This document shows, piece after piece, positions 1 to 11,900 of a DNA stretch of 64,000 nt. A program made the translations under genes and the position numbers. Position 1 is the stretch's first letter. Each line of letters begins with the position of its first letter. Below the pieces are notes generated by a model. That model was not told the DNA's origin. It saw only the letters and a list, made by a program, of their open reading frames with translations, and ran no database searches. This DNA comes from Legionella moravica DSM 19234 (GTDB lineage Bacteria; Pseudomonadota; Gammaproteobacteria; Legionellales; Legionellaceae): the NCBI RefSeq assembly GCF_000423305.1, contig NZ_AUHS01000008.1, forward strand, positions 1 through 64,000, written 5' to 3'.

Positions 1-6
1 GCAGTT

Positions 7-79
7 CGAAGTGAAATTGAAAAATCTGTGCCCATTTCTAGATTAAGTCTTGTCTAAACAAACTTCAGGGACGTTGCCT
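7..79. repeat. Dispersed intergenic repeat, copy 1
   Basis: This non-coding stretch beyond the 3' end of the S49 peptidase gene matches 55287-55358 in the same orientation. Both share the block GAAATTGAAAAATCTGT or a one-base variant, then a diverged middle, then CAGGGA and GTTGCCT at the same spacing. The length differs by one base. No ORF covers either copy. Its family and function are unknown. Confidence 0.65.
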
Positions 80-97
80 ACTAAAGTTGAATAAATC

Positions 98-1051
98 TTA
101 CTTCAATCCCGGCTTAACACCAAAATTTAAAGGCAATTCATCTGCCATGGCAGTTCCAATATTTTGAGTTACCCGATCAAAGAAATTCTGTTTTTGGGTG
201 TAGTCTATCATGTTATCAATTTTGATAACGTCACGCGCTACCTGTCCGCTGCTGCCATAGCCATCAATCAAACCATTGGCTAATGCTTGCTCACCAGTCC
301 AAAACAGACCAGAAAAAGTATCATCATCAATGTGTAAACGGCTGCCTCTCCCCTCTTTTACCCGATTGATAAATTGTTGATGAATGATATCAAGCATGGT
401 TTGCAGTTTTTGTTTTTGCGAATCTGTAATGGGAGAAAACGGATCCAGAAATCCTTTGTTTGAACCTGATGTCACTAAACGACGGGTCACGCCAATTTTC
501 TCCATGCCATCCACAAAGCCAAATCCATTGTATAATACACCAATTGATCCAACGAGACTTGAAGGGCTGGCATAAATGCTGTCAGCACCTACTGCAATAT
601 AATACGCCGCTGATGTACACATATCCACGCAAACAGAATAGATTTTGACGTTGGGATATTTAGCTTGATAATACTTGATAGTATTGTACATATACTCAGC
701 CTGAACCGGACTGCCGCCGGGACTGTTAATCCGAAGAATCAAAGCCTTTAATCCTTTATTTTTATAAGCACTTTGCATGCCTTTGGCAAAATTATCCGAG
801 CTTGCAACCTTGGAATCAAATATTTCTCCATTTATATCGATTAAACCTACATGAGCTTTTGTATTAGTGCCAGTATCATCACTGCTGTAGGAATAGATTT
901 TGTAGCCTATAATTCCAATAATCAAAACAAATAGTGTTCGCGATATCCAACGCCATCTGCGCTTTCTTTTCTTTTCTTTCATGTAATCCAGAACGATCTG
1001 ATTAAGCAAAATTTGTGAATCTGGAGTAGAATTAGGTAAATCATTATTCAT
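98..1051 (-). CDS. sppA: S49 family signal peptide peptidase (SppA/SohB-like)
   Basis: This is a 317-aa, half-length member of the S49 serine peptidases, which cleave membrane-embedded remnant signal peptides. A basic stretch (residues 25-38) and one membrane anchor (about 39-55) precede the protease domain. The oxyanion-type motif NSPGGS is at 109-114. The Ser nucleophile is in CTSAAYY (Ser147) and the general-base Lys is in SNKGF (Lys199), matching the Ser/Lys dyad of single-domain SppA proteins. The domain probably faces the periplasm. The gene is divergent from clpB, with 90 bases between starts. The ATG at 1051 has an AAGAG-type ribosome site. The symbol is by family; the E. coli SppA is twice as long. 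Confidence 0.88.
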   Translation of the reverse strand: MNNDLPNSTPDSQILLNQIVLDYMKEKKRKRRWRWISRTLFVLIIGIIGYKIYSYSSDDTGTNTKAHVGLIDINGEIFDSKVASSDNFAKGMQSAYKNKGLKALILRINSPGGSPVQAEYMYNTIKYYQAKYPNVKIYSVCVDMCTSAAYYIAVGADSIYASPSSLVGSIGVLYNGFGFVDGMEKIGVTRRLVTSGSNKGFLDPFSPITDSQKQKLQTMLDIIHQQFINRVKEGRGSRLHIDDDTFSGLFWTGEQALANGLIDGYGSSGQVARDVIKIDNMIDYTQKQNFFDRVTQNIGTAMADELPLNFGVKPGLK

Positions 1052-1060
1052 CTTTAAGCT

Positions 1061-1087
1061 CTTGAAATAATTAAAACTGCCCTCATT
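1061..1087 (+). promoter_or_regulatory. Sigma-32 (heat-shock) promoter of clpB
   Basis: The -35 element CTTGAA (1061-1066) is followed after 13 bases by CCCTCATT (1080-1087). This matches the RpoH consensus CTTGAA-N13/15-CCCCATNT. It ends 54 bases before the clpB start, which fits the known heat-shock control of clpB in proteobacteria. Confidence 0.8.
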
Positions 1088-1141
1088 TTACGGCAGTAAG
1101 AGATGAATTAATACCCTAAAATAACTATAAAAGGTGAAGCT

Positions 1142-3718
1142 ATGCGAATGGACAAACTGACCTCTAAATTTCAAATGGCTTTGGCCGATGCTCAGTCATT
1201 GGCTCTTGGAAGAGATAATGGATTTATAGAGCCTGAACACTTAATGAAAGCTTTATTGGATCAACAAGGCGGTAGCTGTAGACCTCTGCTCACTAAAGCT
1301 GGCGTCAATATTGCGCTCTTACGAACACTGATAGATCAAGCCTTGGAAAAAATGCCAAAAGTTTCAGGGACTGGTGGAGACATTCATATATCCAATGCTC
1401 TTAATCGCCTTCTTAATCTAACCGACAAATTAGCGCAACAGCGAAAAGACAATTTTATATCCAGTGAATTATTTGTGCTCGCAGCAATAACTGAGGAGAG
1501 CGCCCTCTCTAAAATGTTAAAGCAAGCAGGTGGAGAGCTTAAAGCCATTGAAAAGGCTATTGATGATTTAAGAGGCGGTGAAACAGTGAATGACGCCAAC
1601 GCTGAAGAGCAACGGCAGGCACTGGAAAAATACACCCTCGACCTGACAGAACGAGCGGAACAAGGAAAACTGGATCCGGTAATTGGCCGTGACGATGAAA
1701 TACGCCGTACCATTCAAGTTCTGCAAAGACGCACCAAAAATAACCCGGTTCTCATCGGTGAGCCAGGCGTGGGTAAAACAGCAATTGTCGAAGGATTGGC
1801 TCAACGGATCATCAATGGAGAAGTTCCAGAAGGATTAAAAGACAAACGTTTGCTTTCTCTGGATATGGGCGCATTGATCGCAGGTGCGAAATTCCGTGGC
1901 GAATTTGAAGAACGTTTGAAAGCAGTTCTTAATGATTTGGCAAAACAGGAAGGTCAAATTATTTTGTTCATTGATGAAATTCATACCATGGTGGGCGCAG
2001 GAAAAGCAGAAGGTGCCATGGACGCTGGAAATATGTTGAAACCAGCCCTAGCTCGAGGTGAACTCCATTGTATTGGTGCCACAACTCTTGATGAATACAG
2101 ACAATATATCGAAAAAGATGCCGCTCTCGAACGGCGATTCCAGAAAGTGCTCGTAGATGAGCCCAGTGTTGAAGACACAATAGCCATACTCCGAGGTTTA
2201 AAAGAACGATATGAAGTGCATCATGGTATTGAAATTACCGATCCGGCCATAGTAGCGGCAGCTACTTTGTCTCATCGTTACATCAGTGACCGCCAGTTAC
2301 CAGACAAGGCTATTGATTTAATAGATGAAGCGGGTAGCTTAATTCGTATGGAAATAGACTCTAAACCCGAGAGCATGGACAAACTGGACAGAAGACTTAT
2401 CCAGTTAAAAATCGAACGAGAAGCATTGAAAAAAGAAAATGATGAAGCGTCCAAAAAACGCCTGGTTGATTTACAACACAGCATCGATGAACTGGAAAAA
2501 AGTTACTCTGATCTAGAAGAAATCTGGAAGGCTGAAAAAGCGACCATGCAAGGCTCCACTCAAATTAAAGAGGCTCTGGAGCAAGCCAAACTTGAAATGG
2601 AAACCGCCAGAAGAGCCGGTGATTTAAGCAGAATGTCGGAGTTACAGTACGGTCGGATACCTGAGTTGGAAAAACGATTGAGCCAGGTTGCTGCGCTCGA
2701 TAATGTGGAAACAAAACTGGTCCGCAATAAAGTCACTGAAGATGAAATAGCCGAGGTTGTTTCAAAATGGACAGGTATTCCCGTCGCCAAAATGATGGAA
2801 GGGGAAAAGGAAAAGCTGCTTAAAATGGAAGAAGTCCTTCACAACAGACTGATTGGGCAAAATGAAGCGGTTGATGCAGTTTCTAATGCCATACGACGTT
2901 CACGTGCAGGTTTATCTGATCCGAATCGCCCTATCGGTTCCTTCCTCTTTCTTGGTCCTACCGGTGTGGGAAAAACAGAATTGTGCAAGGCTTTGGCCAC
3001 ATTCCTGTTTGATACAGAAGAAGCCATGGTACGTATTGACATGTCTGAATTCATGGAAAAACATTCGGTTGCCCGTCTCATCGGCGCACCTCCAGGATAT
3101 GTAGGATATGAAGAAGGTGGATATTTAACCGAAGCAGTACGACGCAGACCTTATTCTGTAATTCTGCTCGACGAAGTAGAAAAAGCACATTCGGATGTAT
3201 TCAATATTCTTTTACAAGTAATGGATGATGGCCGCTTAACGGACGGTCAGGGACGTACGGTGGATTTTCGTAATACCGTAATTGTAATGACCTCGAATTT
3301 GGGATCCCAGCTAATTCAGGAGATGGGAACCAACTTTGATTACGACCAAGTAAAATCTGCCGTTATGGAGATGGTTGGACAGCATTTCCGCCCTGAATTT
3401 ATTAACCGAATTGATGAAACGGTGGTATTCCATTCCTTGCTCAAGGAACAGATTGCCAAAATCGCTGAAATTCAAATCGCTTATTTGCATCATCGGTTGA
3501 AGCAGCAGGACATCAATCTTGTGGTAAAACCAGAGGCTCTGGCCTATCTAGCAGAAGCGGGCTTTGATCCGGTATACGGTGCGAGACCTTTAAAAAGAAC
3601 CATTCAACAAAAACTGGAAAACCCATTGGCTCAATCGTTATTGACTGGAGCATTTCGTTCAGGCGAAACAATTGAGGTCACTTATAAAGACGGGCAATTG
3701 CAGTTTGCGGCACATTAA
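1142..3718 (+). CDS. clpB: ATP-dependent disaggregase ClpB
   Basis: This Hsp100 disaggregase of 858 aa threads aggregated proteins through a hexameric pore together with DnaK. The order is a Clp N-domain (1-150), first AAA+ module with Walker A GEPGVGKT at 206-213, a coiled-coil middle domain (about 400-525) and a second AAA+ module with GPTGVGKT at 605-612, followed by the C-terminal ClpB domain. The length and Walker positions equal those of E. coli ClpB. The N-terminus [11 protein letters not shown] is typical of the family, so the ATG at 1142, behind AGGTGA, is the start. A sigma-32 promoter lies upstream and a hairpin downstream. Confidence 0.98.
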   Translation: MRMDKLTSKFQMALADAQSLALGRDNGFIEPEHLMKALLDQQGGSCRPLLTKAGVNIALLRTLIDQALEKMPKVSGTGGDIHISNALNRLLNLTDKLAQQRKDNFISSELFVLAAITEESALSKMLKQAGGELKAIEKAIDDLRGGETVNDANAEEQRQALEKYTLDLTERAEQGKLDPVIGRDDEIRRTIQVLQRRTKNNPVLIGEPGVGKTAIVEGLAQRIINGEVPEGLKDKRLLSLDMGALIAGAKFRGEFEERLKAVLNDLAKQEGQIILFIDEIHTMVGAGKAEGAMDAGNMLKPALARGELHCIGATTLDEYRQYIEKDAALERRFQKVLVDEPSVEDTIAILRGLKERYEVHHGIEITDPAIVAAATLSHRYISDRQLPDKAIDLIDEAGSLIRMEIDSKPESMDKLDRRLIQLKIEREALKKENDEASKKRLVDLQHSIDELEKSYSDLEEIWKAEKATMQGSTQIKEALEQAKLEMETARRAGDLSRMSELQYGRIPELEKRLSQVAALDNVETKLVRNKVTEDEIAEVVSKWTGIPVAKMMEGEKEKLLKMEEVLHNRLIGQNEAVDAVSNAIRRSRAGLSDPNRPIGSFLFLGPTGVGKTELCKALATFLFDTEEAMVRIDMSEFMEKHSVARLIGAPPGYVGYEEGGYLTEAVRRRPYSVILLDEVEKAHSDVFNILLQVMDDGRLTDGQGRTVDFRNTVIVMTSNLGSQLIQEMGTNFDYDQVKSAVMEMVGQHFRPEFINRIDETVVFHSLLKEQIAKIAEIQIAYLHHRLKQQDINLVVKPEALAYLAEAGFDPVYGARPLKRTIQQKLENPLAQSLLTGAFRSGETIEVTYKDGQLQFAAH

Positions 3719-3731
3719 TATTCATAATCCT

Positions 3732-3765
3732 GCTCCCTGTGTGTAACGCGGGGAGCAAGTTTATA
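3732..3765 (+). terminator. Probable clpB terminator
   Basis: GCTCCC (3732-3737) pairs with GGGAGC (3751-3756) 14 bases after the clpB stop codon, followed by a short T-rich stretch. The U-tract is weak, so termination may be partial. Confidence 0.45.
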
Positions 3766-3835
3766 AAACACCATGCCACAACCGGAGAAAAACGCTCCTG
3801 AAAGTGAAATAAAGTATCAAAAAATCATAGAAAAT

Positions 3836-5110
3836 CTAATATCCCGATACCGACGCTCTTGCCTCACTACCCTCCGGAGATGGCTCTTTGGTTTTCTCAG
3901 TTAATCGAATAAGACTATTGCGAAGATAGGTATCGAAGCCAGAGCGATCGTCAAAGTAATCATAATCCAAAGCAGCAGAAGGATAATATTTCATATATTG
4001 TTCAACAAAATATGTAGCGTTTAACATGTCTTTATAAGTGAACCGTTCTGTTGACGGTGGAGGTATCAACACTTTATTAATCTCAAATACCAGCTTAGGA
4101 TCTTCGGCGACTCCACGTGAAATTAATAATAAAGCATATCCGCCGACTACTGTATAAGTTGCAGTATCGACTGCACCTTTTGTCAAAGAAAATTCAAAAC
4201 TGGAATGATCCATCGAATCAAGATCGTTTTCAATCATCGGAGTGTATAATAAATCGGTAATCTTGTCTCTCACTGGACCTGACTCTACATGGCGTTTCAA
4301 ATGCGCTTCTATGACATCTAATTTTAATGATTTAAAATCCGAGTGATCTTTAGCTAACTGCCTGCACCATGTTTTAATCGTCGCCTCTGTTTCCTTAAGA
4401 TCGGCATCAACATTCCTAACCAAAGATTGAACAAATCGAATGGCTTTAAACTTCTGCAGCTCACCCTTGTTCCTAAGTAACTGCTCGCTTATTATTTGTT
4501 CCAGATAAGGTTGAAAATTGGGATCATCTGCATAATGTGGGTAATTAAGATATCGATCATTTAATTTCATATTCTCACGAAATGCAGTCAAAGCCGTTAC
4601 AACAGTTGTGACATCCAGTTTTTTCAAATCCTGAACTCTGTAATCCTTTGGCATTTCATCAGATAAACCCAATGCTTTTCTTACTGCGAGAAAGAGCTGG
4701 CAATTTCGCTCATCGAAAGGTGAATAAAAATAAGAAGTATATGAATTGCATTTATCGTATTCTTTTATTAATCTGAAATAACGATGCAACAAAGCACCCA
4801 ACAAAAACTGAGTGGCCTGTTTGCATTTATCTTCCTTACCCTCATGCAATATTGCCCGCAACTCAGTGCATAATCTGGTAAAAGCATCCTTTACAGTCGC
4901 TCGATCACTTTTACAATGTATAACACCATCCGTTCTGGCCAAGAGTATTTCAAGTGCGCTCGGGACTACCTGATCTTGTGCAGACGATGAGGATGCTGAA
5001 GACTGAGAAACAGGAACAATTTTATATCTGCCGAGAGTAATTGAAAAGCGATCATCTAGATTAAGAGTATCTGCTCTTAAACAAGAAAATGAGGGTGGAG
5101 TAAATGGCAT
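3836..5110 (-). CDS. Unrecognised protein, candidate Dot/Icm effector
   Basis: This 424-aa protein has no signal peptide, no membrane segment and no motif that I recognise. It is largely alpha-helical by composition, with a Ser-rich stretch near residues 37-44. The last 20 residues contain EPSPEGSEARASVSGY, a Glu/Ser-rich tail resembling the E-block found in many Dot/Icm substrates. A strong ribosome site (AAAGGAGGT) precedes the ATG at 5110. It starts 10 bases after the stop of the upstream gene, so the two are almost certainly co-transcribed. The effector role is inference from the tail and genome type only. Confidence 0.7.
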   Translation of the reverse strand: MPFTPPSFSCLRADTLNLDDRFSITLGRYKIVPVSQSSASSSSAQDQVVPSALEILLARTDGVIHCKSDRATVKDAFTRLCTELRAILHEGKEDKCKQATQFLLGALLHRYFRLIKEYDKCNSYTSYFYSPFDERNCQLFLAVRKALGLSDEMPKDYRVQDLKKLDVTTVVTALTAFRENMKLNDRYLNYPHYADDPNFQPYLEQIISEQLLRNKGELQKFKAIRFVQSLVRNVDADLKETEATIKTWCRQLAKDHSDFKSLKLDVIEAHLKRHVESGPVRDKITDLLYTPMIENDLDSMDHSSFEFSLTKGAVDTATYTVVGGYALLLISRGVAEDPKLVFEINKVLIPPPSTERFTYKDMLNATYFVEQYMKYYPSAALDYDYFDDRSGFDTYLRNSLIRLTEKTKEPSPEGSEARASVSGY

Positions 5111-5120
5111 ACAACCTCCT

Positions 5121-5732
5121 TTAAGACTTATTAGTCATCCATATTGAACAAAACATACCGCAATAAACACCATACCATGAATCATCTGGAATCACTCTGG
5201 AATTTCTAACTTCTTCAATCTCACCTTGTATCCTCGGACCAAAGCGATTATTTAAATCAACATAAATTTCATCATCTTTTCTATGCTCATAAACATAGGA
5301 ACTGTATTGGCTAAGAGCCGTTAAACTTTGGTGAAACACTTCATTACTGATATCGGACAGTGAGTTTATCCCTAAATCTCTTTGTAACAAATCGATAAAA
5401 TTTTTATTCACGTAATAACAAACAGTTGAACTATAACGCGACAACATCAAGATGTATATTCCTATTAGCACCTTATTTTTAAATTCAGTAAACTCTTCGG
5501 AATTCACCAATGCATGCCTGTAGAATGAGCTGACGTATAAGCATAATTGTGGATCAAGATCGGTATCAAAAGAATGGGCAACCCTTCCAATAGTTATCGA
5601 GTCATCCAAAGAACCAGCACTTGGCATTAGTGCAGAAAAGAAGCCCATGCAGCCCGTATATTGAGAATTGCTACGCGTTAATTTCCTGGTTAGTTGCATT
5701 GCGTTTTGCTTGAATACGGCAAACTCGAGCAT
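5121..5732 (-). CDS. Unrecognised protein, first gene of a two-gene operon
   Basis: This is a protein of about 203 aa with no recognised domain. The reading frame is open from a TTG at 5762, but the ATG at 5732 has GGGAGG six bases upstream and gives MLEFAVFKQN; I chose it. It is rich in Tyr, Ser and Asn and has no signal peptide. The C-terminus YGVYCGMFCSIWMTNKS is hydrophobic with two Cys. It is followed within 10 bases by the 424-aa gene, and a promoter-like sequence lies about 75 bases upstream. The partner relationship suggests a shared role, possibly as effectors; this is unproven. Confidence 0.65.
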   Translation of the reverse strand: MLEFAVFKQNAMQLTRKLTRSNSQYTGCMGFFSALMPSAGSLDDSITIGRVAHSFDTDLDPQLCLYVSSFYRHALVNSEEFTEFKNKVLIGIYILMLSRYSSTVCYYVNKNFIDLLQRDLGINSLSDISNEVFHQSLTALSQYSSYVYEHRKDDEIYVDLNNRFGPRIQGEIEEVRNSRVIPDDSWYGVYCGMFCSIWMTNKS

Positions 5733-5808
5733 GGCCATCCTCCCGCTGGTGTTCACCCGCAAAAACAGCAGCGAGCAATTTGTCCCGAAATAAAGGACAC
5801 CTTCATTT

Positions 5809-5837
5809 TTTATATCAACCTATAAAAAATATTGCAA
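5809..5837 (-). promoter_or_regulatory. Sigma-70-type promoter for the two-gene operon
   Basis: On the minus strand, TTGCAA (5837-5832) and TATAAA (5814-5809) are separated by exactly 17 bases. This lies about 75 bases ahead of the ATG at 5732, in a strongly AT-rich stretch. Confidence 0.45.
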
Positions 5838-5983
5838 CTATTAATTTATCTATATGCCAACAAATATTTCAAAATGAGTTTGCAATGGTACTGCTGATGT
5901 TCAGTGCAGCGTTTGGCTTCATGATATACGTTCATTAACTCCTGCTGTACCATGGTTCGCAACATGGCATTAGCGCAAAAGGA

Positions 5984-8900
5984 TCAGTGGGCTGCATGCA
6001 TCCTTACACTGGATTCCAAAATGTCGGATTCTGCCTCATCCATTACAGCTGGTTGTGCCGACCGAAAAAAAGCAGGTTCATAACCTGCTGCCTGCTGTGG
6101 TCTTTCGTACCTTGACGTAGCCGACTTTCCAGCACCTGCTACTTTATCCCAAACGGCTTCAGCCGCTTTTCCAAACCAGGATGCTGGTGCCAGTAAATAA
6201 TGAAAGGCCCTCATTTCGTTAGCCAACGCGATTTTGTCAGCAGCCATCATTTGTTCGGCAATACCCAGTAACAGCTTGCCTTCGTTAATTGATTCCTGCG
6301 CTTTATAAATTAAATGAACCTCATCCTCAAGCATATTATCGACATACCTGGAATCATAAAACATCGCATCCAGGGCTTCCAGACCCAGCACAGTCCAACC
6401 GACAGGACCAGCCGCAGAACCCATTACTTCACTTAATAAAATACTGAAACCAAGATCGCCCGCTGTCGAGGTAACAGTTGATTTAATCAGGTCCGGCACA
6501 TTTTTTTTTGAATTTAAACCCAGATTAAAAACAAAACTGATTAAAACCCCTCTGGGACCGAAACAGGTCTGAACATGCACCTTCGATAAAGCCTCTGGAG
6601 ATGACAAAGCATGGAATAACTTATCGGCTACGTCTGCTCTCATATGCTTGCTTATGAACCCCCATCTCTCCACTGAAATTGCTTTAAAAACCTCCAGATA
6701 AGCACACTGTATATCATTATCGAGCTTTTTCTGAGCGGGCGAGTTAAAGATCCCGGCGTCCCACTCTGCCATAACAGTGAATAGATCTGCTTTGATTGTC
6801 TCTCGGTCATGCTCAGACATAAGTGACCAGACCCCATCCCACAGTATTTTTTGTTCTTCAGGTGATAACATCAACTCGCAGTCTTCAAAGTCCCTATCTT
6901 TATCGGAAGCCGACCCTTTATCCTTGTCAGATTGTTCTTTTTCGGAGCTTCCATCCTTTTCCTCTTCCTGTCTGCTTCCTGACGGCCGCCTTACTTCCTC
7001 CTGAAGTACAGTCTCAATACCGGGAATATCAGCTGGCCGAAGAGCTGAAACTATTTTGTCCAGGCCAGTTTGAATATTCGCCCGACTTGTCTGCATATAG
7101 TTGCTATTAGTCATTGGAACATCCAGCGTCAGATGCAGTTCATCGTTTCTGATGACGGTTGTTCCATTCGCCGATGTTGTTTGCAGATTGCCCGCTAATT
7201 CGTGAATAATGACTTGGGTTTCCTGTTCACCATGAATAACGGGAGTTGTCCTTGCCAGATAATCAATTCGATCCAGGGTTACTTCAGCAACCGCAATCGC
7301 TGATTCTCCTGTATTATTTGTTACTGTTCCTCCGTTCAGACGTGACAAATCTTTCGTATTGAAACTGACTCCCGTACCTCGATAGAACTCATGATCAGAA
7401 ACGGTTACTGCGCTTAATTTATCAATCTCAATATGATTTTCGCCTGGAGTCAAAATCTCTCCCCCGCACATCCGTGCTTCGTCTATATGAACCCTGTGAC
7501 CATCGGTATTAATTCCATCAACCACATAAATACCGCTGTGCTCTGAGGTAGTGGCAGAGTGTCCTGACCCTTTGTAAGTGGAAACATGACCTGAAGTACT
7601 GGCGTCGATGGACTTAGATCGGGTTACCTCCCTGTCCTGTCTGTCAATAATGTCTAATTGTTCGATATCAGCATCTAAGGTACCAGCCTTGATCTGAGCA
7701 CCATCCAGTACGACATGGCTCATGGCCTGGCCTTGATGACCAAGACTCATATTGCCGCCTGCCGATAATTCAGCAGGAACGTAATGAGTTGTTTCTGTTT
7801 TGCTATGAGAATACCCGACCGAGGCACTGTTTATTTGTCCTCCCGCTGAAGCAGCGGAAGCTCTTAAGATTTTTTGATCAATGGAGGAATGCAATTCCGC
7901 TGCCGTTGCGATTATTTCAGGAGCGTTAACTACCATATTGCCATCTGCATGCACACAAACACCATGTTCCAAATCAATGCCTTCTCCTGCCTCCAGATAA
8001 ACATTGCCTGCCCGATCAACACCTCCGGGGCCTTGTGTCTGGTATTTCGCAACCATTTCGCTTTTGTTCACCAACAGACTAATGCCAGGCGACCATCCTT
8101 TATCTCCCCCCAGCCCATAGCGCGCCAGTAATTCCCTGTCCAGAGTCCTCTTCGCCAATCCACGTGTCAGATTATTTACCGTGTTATATACATTAATCCC
8201 TAAATTGGCCGCGTTTGCTAATCGTTCACCATCATTGTGGCTGTCAAGCATAGACCTCAGTTTTGTCATGGTGGCATCTTCAGCACTCATCATATCCATG
8301 AGATTGCCACCGCTCTTCCACGCCTTCCAGGCCCCCACTCCGGTTGCAGATACCTCAAAACCGCGTTTTTTTTCCACAATTTTATGATCTAATATATCAA
8401 CACCAAAGCGGATACGCCCCGAAGCCTTTAGCTCCAAATCACCGGCACCGGCAAAATAAGCGCCACGCGCATCAAGAGAGCCGTCCGTCACCTCAATACG
8501 GGTCACACCATTATCATAAAACAGGGTAGGCATGGCCTCCTGATGCTTCTCGGAGCGCGCGCGTTTTGACAGGCCCCACCAGCGACTCGAGGATTTATAC
8601 TGTCGGCTCTGTGTCTTTACGCTGTATAACAGAACCGTATCGCGAGACATGATCTGGGTTCCCCCGGGGGAGGAGAAACGAGTTGCCGCAGCCTGAACAC
8701 CCCCATGGCGGGTTACCAGAATGTTATATCCAGCCGACGAATGTACGGATGAATTTTTAACCTTAGTGTCCTTCCTTACCTCTTCAGACTTTTTTCCAGA
8801 CCTGGTTTTTGATTTCTTTTTTGCGGAACGCTCGGTATGCTGGCGAGCCTGAAAATCGAAGCCCTGATCAGCCTCAAGATAATTGATACCATCACTTACG

Positions 8901-11900
8901 AAGTCCGACGCATCCGCAATGACCTTCCCTCCTGCCCGGATAAAAAGACCAACTCCATCCCTGTCAGCCCCGTTTCCTCCAGCGATTAATCCTCCATCAA
9001 ATTCATAGATGTCACCACGACTGACGCGGACATTACAGGCATTGAAGACGTCTCCACTGGCAAGTAATTGCGCATATTCTCCTGCTCGAACAATCCCACC
9101 CCAGTTTTCAATGTTGCCAGACGTAGCCTCCATATAAAGATCCTTACGTCCATTGATGATTCCATCAACTCCCATAACTACTCCCCATGGGCTTTGTGAT
9201 TGAACTGCTTCCTTTACCATATTTTCGGTCGAACAGGGTATGCCAAAGGGAGTAAAATGGTGGTCTGATGATTGGGAGGATTGAAATAAAGCGCCGGCGG
9301 ATATATTTTTAATTTCGGTAGCTTTTATTGTAACCGTCTCGGCATTGATGGTTCCACCTAGATTATAAAAGACGCCATCCGCGGTGAAACTGGCTACACC
9401 ATCACAATTTATGGCATGATTTGTTTTAATGGTTCCTGCTGATTTTACATGCAGATTACTGCTGGTAATGTGACTTAATAAGTCAATGTCTCCCTCCGTG
9501 GTGCTCAGGCTTAAATCTCTGTCCTGATGATAATCTGAGGTCATCGTAATGCCTCTGGCTTCTACGGATAAATCGCAATGTCGGTTAAAAGGAGCGTCCA
9601 GAATAATATGATTCTGGGTTTTTACTCCCAAATGTCCGGACACAGCATACTGCTCATACGGACCCTGGCCTGAAATAAATTGAGTTGCTTCTGCAATATG
9701 CTCGATATTAAAAAAGGCATTTTCGAGTGTTGCAGAGCCGTGTAAATCAGCCGTTTTGGATTCCACGTGGAAGAAATTGGTGTCAGAACCACCTTCGGCT
9801 GATTTATTTGAAGTGATTTGCCCACCATGAGAAAAAACCGGCGTCTTAATACTGACTGAACTGGCATTAAAAGTTGATTCGTCCTGAGCTTTAAAAGAAT
9901 CGGTATAAACGAATTGAACATCCTGCGCGTCCAGATGACCTGTGAAATCAAACGTCTTGCCGGCCGCGTATATACCATTCAGTTCGGTGCTGACATTGCC
10001 CCTGCCATCGAACTCAAGAATATGAGCCTGCCCCTGACTCAGTGCCAGTCGTCCTTTCTGACTGAGATGTTTTATGGTCACACTGGCATTGCTTCCACCC
10101 AAAAAGCCCGTATTATCCATAGTATTGGCCTTAAAATTTAATTGGCAAACACCCGTCATGAAACCTGCATTGCACGTATAATCTGTATTAAAAAAGGCAC
10201 TACCACCACCAGACCAGCCAGTATTATAGAAATACCGGTTATCAACAGAATGACACATCAAAGACACGTCAACGCCAGTATTCACACTGAATAGAGTCTT
10301 TCTTACCCCTGAGGCCGAGAAACTTATTCCTGAGTGGATACCGATAAGGGAAGTCGTGCTGTGTTCGTTTGAAAAAATTGCGCTAAAATCTGCTCCAAGC
10401 CGTTGCCAGTCAGACACGCTGTTCAGTTCAATCATTCTGTCGGGACGGTCTCCAACAGATGTTTTAACCGTATTATATAGATTCCCAAGCAGCCAGAGAT
10501 TCTCTTTCAGTTGACAGACTGTCGACATCCATTCATGTCGACGCATGGTTTTGTAGCGCTCCCAATCAAAATGGTGATACGCATCATAAAGCAAAGAGGC
10601 ACGGTTTAGTAAGCCGGGCATCATAAACGCCAGATTAATGATGCCTGAGTATTTAGCGAGCAACTTGTTTGTTACGATTTTTCCAACGGAAAAAAGGTTG
10701 CTCCATGATAAAACAGCCTCAGGATCGACAAATGAACTGGAAAGTGCCAGACCACCATGAACAGAAAACAACTGGGTATTTGTATAGTTCTTAGCAATTA
10801 TAAGCCCGAGGTTTACCCCATAAAATCCCTGCATTATCAAGTCGTCACTGATATAGGCTCTACCGAGAAGATTCAAAAAATTACTGTGAACTGTCATGTT
10901 TTTAGCTGAAAATGTGCCCAAGTTGACAACCCTGTCATCAAACCCCAGATAAACATGCTCTGATTCAATAGTACCAAGGTTATTGAGTACGCCTCCTTTT
11001 GCTCGCAGATTAGCACCAAGCTTCATATTGCCCAGGTGTAAATACCGATCAGCCTCAATGAACAAATCAGCAGTTCCATTCACCATGGCGTTTTGAGTAA
11101 CCAGTAATTCCCTGCCAATTTTGAGCAAGCAGACCGCTCGTTGTTCTTTACCTTCCAGCCCTGCCAACACCTCTGTATTTTGGGTTGTTAACAGACCGCG
11201 AACAATCATGTCTCTGGCTAAAACCAGAGCGCTGCCGTCGAGGGTCATGGCGGCGGAAGACCAAACCGAAAGGGTTCTTTCAGCTGCAACGATGGTATTA
11301 TGGATAATCGTGTCACCAAACGTGCCGATATCAGAACTGGCAACGACAGAATCAGAAAAGTGAGCATGCGCCTGTTGAGCAATAAAAATCAGCTTTTCTA
11401 CTGTAATTTTTGACTGCTTCCTGGCTCCAAATTGATTATAAATAAGCAGTTCTGCTGCGGATAACAGGCTGGAACATAAATCCGTACGTCCTGATGAAAT
11501 AAATTTTCGGGTACCAATCACGGACTCATCGCTGCTCATGGTTGAATCAGACGATGTCCTTAGCTGCGACGCGCAGACTAAATGACTTCTTTTCCTGAGT
11601 CGAAGTGTGGAACCCTGCTGCACTTGCACATCTGGAGCCAATACCATGGTATTTTTGTTCAAATCGATCGTACTGTCCTGCAGAAACATGGCCTGTTTCA
11701 CCTGAACTCGACTTGATTCCAGCTTAAAAACACCACGCCTCTGCCAAATGAACTCGCAGGAAATAGTAGAATCCTTCGCTTTCATAGCCCCTTGCGAATG
11801 CAGCAAACCCACGCGTACTCGACTGTGAGCATCCATCTCCAACTCACTGTCTACGTAGTTGCTTAACTGACTGTCTGTAATAAATCGAGAGCCAACAAGC

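Noticed and set aside
1384-3493. Antisense open frames inside clpB
   Set aside because: They mirror clpB codon periodicity and disappear relative to the well-supported sense gene.
5763-5983. A second small gene between the orphan operon and the giant gene
   Set aside because: Stops in all frames; the region is accounted for by a promoter and an AT-rich leader.
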